Notes under the pieces: generated by a model
Database searches by the model: none
Told to the model about the DNA's origin: nothing
Seen by the model: only the letters and a program-made list of their open reading frames with translations
Part shown: positions 1-5,110 of the stretch, piece by piece
How the letters are laid out: every line of letters starts with the position of its first letter
How positions within the stretch are numbered: the stretch's first letter is position 1
From: Planctomycetales bacterium
GTDB taxonomy: Bacteria; Planctomycetota; Phycisphaerae; SM23-33
Reading direction: 5' to 3'
DNA: 7,178 nt
NCBI GenBank assembly: GCA_030631085.1
Contig: DAOVLV010000087.1
Span: 1 to 7,178, forward strand
Position numbers and translations under genes: made by a program

Positions 1-1491
1 CACGAGCACCGCCAGGGTGGTGGTTTTCATTCCACCGGCAGTACTTGCCGGCGACCCGCCGATTACCATCAGTATGCACATCCACAATTTCCCGCCGATG
101 CTAAGCCGGTTCATATCGACGGTGTTGAACCCGGCTGTGCGGGCGGTTACCGATTGGAAAACCGATTCGCGAGCACAATCAACGGTCGAAAGTTGCGACA
201 AGGAATCATTCTGGGCAAACGGACGATCATCATACTGTGTGGCGGTTATCGGCGCGCCGAAGGTCTGACTGGTTCCACTTGATGTCTCGAACATAAACAA
301 CCCGACCGCACCGGCCAGGAGCAGTACAATCGACATCGACAACACTAACTTGCTGTGCAGCGTGAGAATGGGTCCTCTGCTTCGCGTTGCGCGTCGGAAA
401 AGCCCGTTCCATAACGCACGGGTCAGGTCGTAGAGTACCGGGAACCCCAGCCCGCCCAGGAATATCAGCGGCGCCATTACGCCGATAATCTGCCAATTCC
501 CCCGTATTTCCGCCAGGCTGGTCGATTGGAGCGAAAAACCGGCGTTGCAGAAGGCGCTGACAGCGTGGAAAACGCTGCTGAAAACGATCGTGGCGTCCAG
601 CGAAGATCCCTCGGCGAGATTGAGATATTTCGCCCACATCGGATACATGACCGCAGCCGCCGCCACCTCGATTAACAGGGCCGAAATGACCGCAAACTTC
701 ACCATTTTCCCGATTCGCCCAATCGTTCCGTCGGCGAAGGTCTGACTGGCCACGAGGCTTTCGCGTATGCTCAAACCACGACCGGTCAGTAGTGCGAAAA
801 TCGTTCCAGAGACCATTATTCCCAGCCCGCCCAGTTGGATCATCGCAAGGATGATTACCTGTCCGAAGCGGGCGAATTGGGTTCCGGTGTCGCGTACGAT
901 AAGTCCCGTAACGCAGGTTGCACTGGTGGCGGTGAAAAGTGCGTCCGTGAAACCCAGCGGGTTGTCCTGCGGAGCGGCCTTGGGAAGCATCAGCAGACCG
1001 GTTCCGAACAGAATCACCATTACGAAACTTCCTATCAGTATCCAGACCGGATGGATACCCGCCCCGGCGACCTTGAACTGAAAACCAATCGTTCGAATCA
1101 CCAGCACCGCAAGGATATATACCTGCGTGATGACGACATAGAGGGTAGCGGCCGAAAGTAGTTTTATCTCTATCTGCCCGGTAACGATGGCGACGACTGC
1201 TGCCACCGCCGCCAGCATCAGGGCAAAATCCCAAAAGTTCTCGCGGAAGAAACCCTTGCGATCATTACTGAGCAGCAGGCGAGCGAACCGGTCCAGTACG
1301 AACGCGCCAAGCACACATCCCTGGACGATATGAAGATAAATTATCGCTACAGGCGGAGTGTAAAAACCGTATTCCAGCGCAAGGGCCGTTATGGCTGACG
1401 CCGCTGCGAGCGCCATAAGAACGTCGAAAAACATCAGCATCCGCCGACGAAAAAGAAACGGACTGACAGGTTGTTCATCTTTACCATTCAT
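1..1491 (-). CDS. trkH: TrkH/KtrB-family potassium uptake protein, 3' part beyond the left edge
   Basis: This is the membrane pore subunit of a K+ uptake system of the TrkH/KtrB family, which normally works with a cytoplasmic TrkA/KtrA nucleotide-binding subunit. The frame stays open to base 1 without a stop, so 497 residues are visible and the C-terminus is missing. Three of the four selectivity-filter loops can be read: TATSATCVTGL with the filter glycine at residue 196, AFCNAGF with Gly318, and TARTAGFNTVD with Gly454. The fourth lies outside the window. The last visible residues, GGSPASTAGGMKTTTLAVLV, are typical of the family. The first filter sits about 80 residues later than I recall for E. 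coli TrkH, so there is an extra N-terminal membrane region (roughly residues 18-110). The ATG at 1491 was chosen; an in-frame ATG at 1521 lies inside a repeat and is less likely. No clear ribosome binding site precedes either. The family call is firm; the ion (K+ versus Na+) is inferred. Confidence 0.94.
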   Translation of the reverse strand, partial: MNGKDEQPVSPFLFRRRMLMFFDVLMALAAASAITALALEYGFYTPPVAIIYLHIVQGCVLGAFVLDRFARLLLSNDRKGFFRENFWDFALMLAAVAAVVAIVTGQIEIKLLSAATLYVVITQVYILAVLVIRTIGFQFKVAGAGIHPVWILIGSFVMVILFGTGLLMLPKAAPQDNPLGFTDALFTATSATCVTGLIVRDTGTQFARFGQVIILAMIQLGGLGIMVSGTIFALLTGRGLSIRESLVASQTFADGTIGRIGKMVKFAVISALLIEVAAAAVMYPMWAKYLNLAEGSSLDATIVFSSVFHAVSAFCNAGFSLQSTSLAEIRGNWQIIGVMAPLIFLGGLGFPVLYDLTRALWNGLFRRATRSRGPILTLHSKLVLSMSIVLLLAGAVGLFMFETSSGTSQTFGAPITATQYDDRPFAQNDSLSQLSTVDCARESVFQSVTARTAGFNTVDMNRLSIGGKLWMCILMVIGGSPASTAGGMKTTTLAVLV

Positions 1492-1515
1492 TTGTTGGTA
1501 GTCGGTAATAAAACC

Positions 1516-1668
1516 GGGCATTGGGCATCAGGCATTGGGCATTGGTGGCACAAGGTTAGTTATGGTTTTTTCTGTTTTGTTTCCAAATTTTGCAAAACCG
1601 CAGAACATAATGACCGAACATGCAATAACCAACAACTACCAATGCCAAATGCCCGATGCCGAGTGCCC
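1516..1668. repeat. Long imperfect inverted repeat with heptamer-repeat arms
   Basis: The 209-base gap between hisI and trkH contains two 31-base arms, 1516-1546 and 1638-1668, that match in inverted orientation at 27 of 31 positions. Each arm is itself four degenerate seven-base units: GGGCATT, GGGCATC, AGGCATT, GGGCATT in the left arm, and GGGCACT, CGGCATC, GGGCATT, TGGCATT read on the opposite strand in the right arm. The inner part adds weaker pairing (GTTAGTTAT with ATAACCAAC; TTCTG and TTTTG with CAAAACCGCAGAA) and the perfect palindrome TTTTGCAAAA near 1600. Transcribed from hisI towards trkH, it would form a long hairpin. It may end the hisI transcript, protect RNA ends, or be a non-coding repeat element. 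No flanking target-site duplication was recognised. Confidence 0.7.
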
Positions 1669-1700
1669 TTCTCTAATTTGCAACACACAATGTTTCCAGT

Positions 1701-2102
1701 CTATTCCCCTTTTTTATACACATCATCGGGGTCGAAGATCTTTTCGGCCACTGTTTCCCATTGGCCATTATCGTCAAGTTTGCGATAGAAGCAGGAGCGA
1801 TAGCCTTTGTGGCAGGCGGCTCCGTGCTGGATAACCTTGACGATCAGCGTGTCGGCGTCGCAATCGGTATAGATGGCTTTGACTTCCTGCGTGTGCCCGG
1901 AGGATTCGCCCTTCATCCAGAACTTCTTCCGGCTTCGGGACCAGAAATGCGTCATTCCGGTCTCGACGGTTCGCCTGAGCGATTCGGCGTTCATATACGC
2001 CACCATGAGAACGTCTCCGTTCTCGCTATCCACGACGACGGCCGGTATCAGCCCGGCATCATCGTATTTCAGTATGCTGATTGCTTCTTCGAGTTTGTCC
2101 AT
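1701..2102 (-). CDS. hisI: Phosphoribosyl-AMP cyclohydrolase
   Basis: HisI opens the adenine ring of phosphoribosyl-AMP, the third step of histidine biosynthesis, in the cytoplasm, using zinc and magnesium. The 133-residue protein has the usual length for a stand-alone cyclohydrolase and lacks the HisE pyrophosphohydrolase domain fused to it in many enterobacteria. Visible family signatures are the active-site stretch FWSRSRKKFWMKGESSGHTQ (residues 53-72), the metal-binding acidic cluster TDCDAD (79-84, with Asp80, Asp82 and Asp84), and the three conserved zinc-ligand cysteines Cys81, Cys97 and Cys104 within HGAACHKGYRSCF. All are intact. The ATG at 2102 is preceded by a weak purine-rich site (GAGAAAG). 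The gene is divergent from lysC and lies upstream of trkH on the same strand, separated from it by the inverted-repeat gap. No other his genes are in the window. Confidence 0.97.
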   Translation of the reverse strand: MDKLEEAISILKYDDAGLIPAVVVDSENGDVLMVAYMNAESLRRTVETGMTHFWSRSRKKFWMKGESSGHTQEVKAIYTDCDADTLIVKVIQHGAACHKGYRSCFYRKLDDNGQWETVAEKIFDPDDVYKKGE

Positions 2103-2138
2103 GCGATAGTCTTTCTCTGTATGCTGTAGGTGGTCAAT

Positions 2139-2167
2139 ATGCTACCGTCGGAAACGACGACGGTCAA
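2139..2167 (-). promoter_or_regulatory. Candidate sigma-70-type promoter for hisI
   Basis: Reading the minus strand, TTGACC (2167-2162) and TAGCAT (2144-2139) are separated by exactly 17 bases, giving 5 of 6 and 4 of 6 matches to the -35 and -10 consensus. Transcription would begin near 2132, leaving a leader of about 30 bases before the hisI ATG at 2102. This is a pattern match only. Confidence 0.45.
2144..2164. promoter_or_regulatory. Perfect 7-bp dyad inside the hisI promoter, possible operator
   Basis: ACCGTCG at 2144-2150 and CGACGGT at 2158-2164 form a perfect inverted repeat around a 7-base centre. The dyad fills the spacer between the candidate -35 and -10 boxes of hisI and overlaps the ends of both, the usual place for a repressor site. 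It is not followed by a T-run on either strand, so a terminator is unlikely. The binding protein is unknown. Confidence 0.4.
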
Positions 2168-2168
2168 A

Positions 2169-2203
2169 AGCATTCAGCAATCAGCATTCAGCAATCAGCG
2201 TTC
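2169..2203. repeat. Heptamer tandem repeat, five units
   Basis: Five consecutive seven-base units read AGCATTC, AGCAATC, AGCATTC, AGCAATC, AGCGTTC. Two perfect 14-base units (2169-2182 and 2183-2196) are followed by a degenerate one, then the phase is lost in AGTAAAA. The array lies directly upstream of the candidate hisI promoter in the divergent gap. It is non-coding, and the units are too short and lack spacers for a CRISPR array. Confidence 0.8.
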
Positions 2204-2219
2204 AGTAAAAGAAACAAGC

Positions 2220-2242
2220 CGCCTTCGAGGGGCGTTTTTTTT
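2220..2242 (+). terminator. Terminator-like hairpin with T8, no obvious upstream gene
   Basis: CGCC (2220-2223) pairs with GGCG (2231-2234), with two possible G-U pairs closing a small loop, and eight T residues follow (2235-2242). This is the form of an intrinsic terminator on the plus strand. The nearest upstream gene on this strand is outside the window or absent, since hisI and trkH are antisense. It may block transcription entering lysC, end an undetected small RNA, or simply be part of the adjoining repeat module. Confidence 0.4.
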
Positions 2243-2243
2243 A

Positions 2244-2278
2244 CTTCGTCATTCAAAATTCTCTGTTCAATATTCCAC
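2244..2278. repeat. Dispersed TTC-heptad repeat, copy 1
   Basis: Five seven-base units each have TTC at positions 2-4: CTTCGTC, ATTCAAA, ATTCTCT, GTTCAAT, ATTCCAC. Bases 2244-2275 match 6550-6581 at 28 of 32 positions in the same orientation, and both copies directly follow a hairpin and T-run. It is therefore a dispersed repeat and not a chance composition effect. No coding potential is seen in it. Confidence 0.75.
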
Positions 2279-2373
2279 GTAGTGGTGCTACGCACAACAT
2301 TCTCTTTTTCATCGCGTCCGGGCTAATGTTTTCTAGCCAATGGTGGCGAAAGATATTATGTTATCAATTCTGA

Positions 2374-2392
2374 AACCGGGTTTGTCCCGGTT
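2374..2392 (+). promoter_or_regulatory. Leader hairpin just upstream of the lysC ribosome binding site
   Basis: AACCGGG (2374-2380) and CCCGGTT (2386-2392) form a perfect 7-bp stem with a 5-base loop, ending nine bases before the AAGGA ribosome binding site at 2402-2406. A TATTAT at 2354-2359 could be a -10 box whose transcript starts a few bases before this hairpin, but its -35 region is poor. The CCCGG arm could alternatively pair with CCGGG near 2318-2322. It is far too small for a lysine riboswitch; a translational effect is only a guess. Confidence 0.35.
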
Positions 2393-2414
2393 GCGCAGAA
2401 GAAGGATGCCAACA

Positions 2415-3698
2415 GTGAGTATTGTGGTGATGAAATTCGGCGGGACTTCCGTTTCCGACGCGGAGAAGATTCGTTCCGCCGCTCGACGGGTTGTTCAGGT
2501 CCGTAATCAAGGTCGGCAGGTTGTCGTGGTCGTTTCGGCTATGGGAAAGACCACCGACCGGCTTGTGAACCTGGCGGGGCAGGTAACGCGACGTCCGCCG
2601 AAACGCGAAATGGACCAACTCCTCGCCACCGGCGAACAGGTAACCATCTCCCTGATAGCGATGATGCTGGAGAGCATGAAGACCCCGGCCATCAGTTTCA
2701 CCGCCGGTCAGATAAAGATTATTACAGACGACGTTCATACCCAGGCGAGGATCAGGCATATTAACGCTCGTCGGATACACGGCGAACTCGATGCCGGAAG
2801 AGTCGTTATCATAGCCGGTTTTCAGGGCGTAACCGAGGACGGTGCGGTAACTACGCTTGGCCGGGGCGGTTCGAACCTTACACTGGTGGCAGTGGCGGCG
2901 GCGATTGGAGCGAAGGTCTGCGAAAATTATACCGACGTGGACGGCGTCTATACCGCCGATCCGAATATCGTACCCAATGCCCGAAAGATCGCGCGAATCA
3001 GTTACGACGAGATGATGGAACTCTCTTCGCTGGGCGCGTCGGTGCTGCATAACAGGGCAGTCGGGTTCGCAAAAAAATACAGCGTGCCGATACATGTCAG
3101 AAGCAGTCTGCACAACAGAAAAGGAACGATGATCGTGAAAGAGACGGAAGAAATGGAACGGATTGTCGTCAGCGGTGCGGCGCTGAAGAAAAACCTTGCG
3201 AGTGTTTCGCTTCGGAATGTCCCAGACAGGCCCGGTGTGGCAGCCGGGATATTCCACGCTATCGCCGCTGCAAAGATCATTGTCGATGACATAATCCAAA
3301 TCGAAACAGGCCCGAAACTTGCGACAATATCCTTTACCGTGGACCTGCATACCCTGCCGGAAGTACGCCGAGTATGCCGCAAATTGTTCCGGCAGATGAA
3401 GGGCACCACTATCGAATGTGAGAAGAACCTTGCAAAAGTCTCGGTCATTGGGCTGGGGATGAGAGTCCATACCGGCGTGGCTGAGAAAATGTTCGCCGCG
3501 CTGGCCGAAGGTAGCATCAACATCCGAAACATCACCACCAGCGAGATAAAAATTTCCTGCATCATCGACAAACTCGACGGCCCAAAGGCGCTTCGACTGG
3601 TCCATGACGCTTTCGACCTGGGACGAAAGAAGAAACCCGTCGCCAAAACACCCAAAAAGAAAATCCCCAAAAAGAAAATCGCCTCTAAAAAGAAATAA
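2415..3698 (+). CDS. lysC: Aspartate kinase (aspartokinase) with Lys-rich C-terminal tail
   Basis: Aspartokinase phosphorylates aspartate to aspartyl-4-phosphate, the first committed step towards lysine, threonine, methionine and diaminopimelate. The GTG at 2415 was chosen because AAGGA (2402-2406) lies eight bases upstream and the product begins MSIVVMKFGGTSV like other family members. ATG codons at 2340 and 2406 give atypical N-termini. The 427-residue protein has an amino-acid kinase domain (about 1-240) with KFGGTS at 7-12, LATGEQ at 70-75, FQGVTEDG at 136-143 and YTDVDGVYTADP at 172-183. Two ACT regulatory domains follow (about 250-400), ending in GLGMRVHTGVAEKMF and TSEIKIS. It is a monofunctional enzyme with no homoserine dehydrogenase domain. 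Oddities: the usual GRGGSD reads GRGGSN (Asn154), LHPR reads LHNR (Asn213), and the last 25 residues hold 13 lysines. An internal start at 3129 could make a separate beta subunit. Feedback control by lysine or threonine is expected but not readable here. Confidence 0.96.
   Translation: MSIVVMKFGGTSVSDAEKIRSAARRVVQVRNQGRQVVVVVSAMGKTTDRLVNLAGQVTRRPPKREMDQLLATGEQVTISLIAMMLESMKTPAISFTAGQIKIITDDVHTQARIRHINARRIHGELDAGRVVIIAGFQGVTEDGAVTTLGRGGSNLTLVAVAAAIGAKVCENYTDVDGVYTADPNIVPNARKIARISYDEMMELSSLGASVLHNRAVGFAKKYSVPIHVRSSLHNRKGTMIVKETEEMERIVVSGAALKKNLASVSLRNVPDRPGVAAGIFHAIAAAKIIVDDIIQIETGPKLATISFTVDLHTLPEVRRVCRKLFRQMKGTTIECEKNLAKVSVIGLGMRVHTGVAEKMFAALAEGSINIRNITTSEIKISCIIDKLDGPKALRLVHDAFDLGRKKKPVAKTPKKKIPKKKIASKKK
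3651..3680 (+). repeat. Perfect 15-bp tandem duplication in the lysC tail
   Basis: CCCAAAAAGAAAATC occurs twice in a row, at 3651-3665 and 3666-3680, in frame, encoding PKKKI twice within the lysine-rich C-terminus of aspartokinase. Perfect identity at the DNA level points to a recent duplication or slippage event that lengthened the tail. Confidence 0.9.
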
Positions 3699-3767
3699 CC
3701 GGTCATCAAGATCGGCTTGCCGTTTAGTGCTGTTGCTTTTGTTATCGCTGTTTCTTTTGTGCGGAAG

Positions 3768-4409
3768 ATGCTGAAACGCGAACGTTCGGACAAACTGACC
3801 CGTCGCCAGAGACGAATACGACGGGCGGCGAGGAAATTCTTCTTCCTGGCCGGTGTCGTCGCAGTGTTGGTTGGGCTGGTCCTGGCCGACCGGGCGGGGT
3901 TTTTCGGTCAGGCACCGAAAGACGATTGGGATAAATATCATGGTTGTCAATTCAAGGTGGCCCGCATCATAGACGGCGACACGCTCGATATCGACTGTCC
4001 CGACGGGCGTTTCAAACGGACCCGCATCCGCCTGCTGGGTGTCGATACGCCCGAAACCGTCAAGCCCGACTCGCCCGTGGAGCACTTTGGGCCTGAAGCC
4101 TCGCGCTTTACCAGGTCGGCCGCACTTGGAAAAACCATCACGCTGAAACTTCAGCGTACCAGAATCCGCGATACGTATAACCGCCTGCTGGCGTACGTAA
4201 TTCTGCCTGACGGGAAGAACCTTAACGAGCAGATAATCGCCACAGGCCATGGGTATTCCGATCCGCGATTTCGCCATCCGCTCGGGCGGGAATTCAAGGC
4301 TGCACAAACCGAAGCGAAGGTCGCTTGCAGGGGGCTTTGGAAGGAAGCCACTGACGCCGACCTTCCGTATTACTACCGCGGAAAACTCAAACTCCCCAAA
4401 CCGGAGTAG
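3768..4409 (+). CDS. Membrane-anchored thermonuclease (staphylococcal nuclease family)
   Basis: The protein belongs to the SNase/thermonuclease family, calcium-dependent enzymes that cut DNA and RNA phosphodiester bonds. Using the ATG at 3768 it has 213 residues: a strongly basic N-terminus (about 1-23, many Arg and Lys), one hydrophobic segment (about 24-40, FFFLAGVVAVLVGLVL), then the nuclease domain (about 60-200). Equivalents of the S. aureus nuclease catalytic residues are all present: Asp71 in IDGDT, Arg88 in RIRLLGVDTPE with Asp93 and Glu96, and Arg139 in DTYNRLLAYV. Basic N-terminus before the helix predicts an N-in, C-out topology, so the enzyme would act in the periplasm or outside, tethered or after cleavage. 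The start is uncertain: GGAAG touches the ATG too closely for a normal ribosome site, and in-frame GTG (3759) and TTG (3717) are alternatives, the latter adding another hydrophobic stretch. The gene follows lysC by 69 bases, but nothing links the functions. Confidence 0.93.
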   Translation: MLKRERSDKLTRRQRRIRRAARKFFFLAGVVAVLVGLVLADRAGFFGQAPKDDWDKYHGCQFKVARIIDGDTLDIDCPDGRFKRTRIRLLGVDTPETVKPDSPVEHFGPEASRFTRSAALGKTITLKLQRTRIRDTYNRLLAYVILPDGKNLNEQIIATGHGYSDPRFRHPLGREFKAAQTEAKVACRGLWKEATDADLPYYYRGKLKLPKPE

Positions 4410-4416
4410 ATTTTTT
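4391..4416 (+). terminator. Weak intrinsic terminator overlapping the nuclease stop codon
   Basis: ACTCC (4391-4395) and GGAGT (4403-4407) form a 5-bp stem around a 7-base loop, and six T residues follow at 4411-4416. The stem includes the first base of the TAG stop. The short stem makes termination uncertain. Confidence 0.35.
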
Positions 4417-4434
4417 CTAAAAGTTCGCATTTCG

Positions 4435-4468
4435 CTTACGGATTTTCGCTCCGAAATTCCGATGTAAG
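4435..4468 (+). other. Hairpin in the leader of the small membrane protein gene
   Basis: Bases 4439-4461 fold into a 10-pair stem with one T-T mismatch and a 3-base loop. CTTA (4435-4438) and TAAG (4465-4468) add four more pairs after a 3-base bulge. No T-run follows, so it is probably not a terminator. It ends ten bases before the GGAAGG ribosome site of the next gene and could influence its translation or stabilise the RNA end left by upstream termination. Confidence 0.4.
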
Positions 4469-4490
4469 TTATAGATACGGAAGGCGATTT

Positions 4491-5027
4491 ATGGGTTTTG
4501 CATACTCGGAAGATAATGACAGCGTGGTTGAGCCAAAGCGACCAGCCGGTCAGTATGTAATCTTCGCCTTTTTCACTGCCACCGGTCTGCTGGCACTGGC
4601 CGGTACGATCCTCCTGCCCGAGTACGCCGCTCTGGACGACCTTCAGGCCCGGCGGGACGCGCTCGCTCATCAGGCCAGGTGTGATGAGAAACTGTCGGCC
4701 TATAATGCTCGGATGATTCGCGCGACCCGCGAAGATCCGGTACTGATTGCCCGCCTGATGATTCGGCATGGAAATTACCGCCCGGCGGGATGTGAAACCG
4801 TCGAGATGAAATCCGTCCCACCGGAGCAGTCTGTCCCGGAACGCCTGCTGCGAGAGTCCGGTAATCCCCCGAAACGCAAAGAACCACGCTTGCTGGCTCA
4901 TGCCGGACTTTGGCTGGCGGATACGACCACGAGCAAGTGCATGATACTGCTGGCGCTGGCGATGATTGTAATCGGCGCAATCGCAGGACGGGGCGAAGCG
5001 AACCGCAGGCCCACCTTCACATCTTGA
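4491..5027 (+). CDS. Small two-helix membrane protein, FtsB/DivIC-like in its first half
   Basis: No family is recognised with certainty. The 178-residue protein starts at an ATG with a strong ribosome site (GGAAGG, 4479-4484, six bases upstream). It has a hydrophilic N-terminus (1-20), a membrane segment (about 21-43), a charged helix likely to form a coiled coil (about 44-80), the stretch EDPVLIARLMIRHGNYRP (81-98), a Pro- and charge-rich linker (about 105-145), and a second hydrophobic segment (about 149-166) before a basic C-terminus. Membrane helix, coiled coil, then a DP-x-x-I-x-R-x-x-I-x-x-x-x-Y-x-P pattern is the arrangement of FtsB/DivIC septum proteins, whose ending resembles DPxYIExxAR followed by a PGE-like turn. 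The second helix does not fit that family. A divisome role is therefore a hypothesis; a lineage-specific membrane protein is the safe description. Its neighbours give no functional hint. Confidence 0.8.
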   Translation: MGFAYSEDNDSVVEPKRPAGQYVIFAFFTATGLLALAGTILLPEYAALDDLQARRDALAHQARCDEKLSAYNARMIRATREDPVLIARLMIRHGNYRPAGCETVEMKSVPPEQSVPERLLRESGNPPKRKEPRLLAHAGLWLADTTTSKCMILLALAMIVIGAIAGRGEANRRPTFTS

Positions 5028-5052
5028 CGTAACGCTCATCAGGCAGTATCTT
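5024..5052 (+). promoter_or_regulatory. Candidate sigma-70-type promoter for gltS
   Basis: TTGACG (5024-5029) and TATCTT (5047-5052) are separated by 17 bases, matching the consensus boxes at 5 of 6 and 4 of 6 positions. Transcription would start near 5059, about 50 bases before the preferred gltS start at 5111. The -35 box overlaps the stop codon of the preceding gene. Confidence 0.4.
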
Positions 5053-5110
5053 TTCATTCGCGCTGCTGCGTGTGCTGATCGGAAACGCCGCCCAACTCGG
5101 GAGACCAAAC

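Noticed and set aside
230..1234. Closed minus-strand open frame in another phase within trkH
   Set aside because: The frame ending at base 1 carries the TrkH filter motifs throughout; the other frame is low-complexity shadow sequence.
1516..1668. Insertion sequence remnant between hisI and trkH
   Set aside because: No transposase fragment or direct target duplication is visible; the arms are low-complexity heptamers, so it is recorded as an inverted repeat only.
2169..2278. CRISPR array
   Set aside because: Units are seven bases, directly abutting and degenerate, with no spacers and no cas genes.
2278..2392. Lysine riboswitch upstream of lysC
   Set aside because: Only small isolated hairpins (2278-2292, 2321-2338, 2374-2392) are seen; the space and the conserved multi-helix core are missing.
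2340..2414. lysC starting at the ATG at 2340, or a leader peptide there
   Set aside because: The extra residues are unlike aspartokinase N-termini, no ribosome site precedes 2340, and the GTG at 2415 has an ideally spaced AAGGA; the frame runs straight into lysC, so it is not a separate leader peptide.
3699..3767. Functional signals between lysC and the nuclease
   Set aside because: No hairpin with T-run or convincing promoter was found; the stretch may encode an N-terminal extension of the nuclease from TTG 3717, which is less likely than the ATG at 3768.
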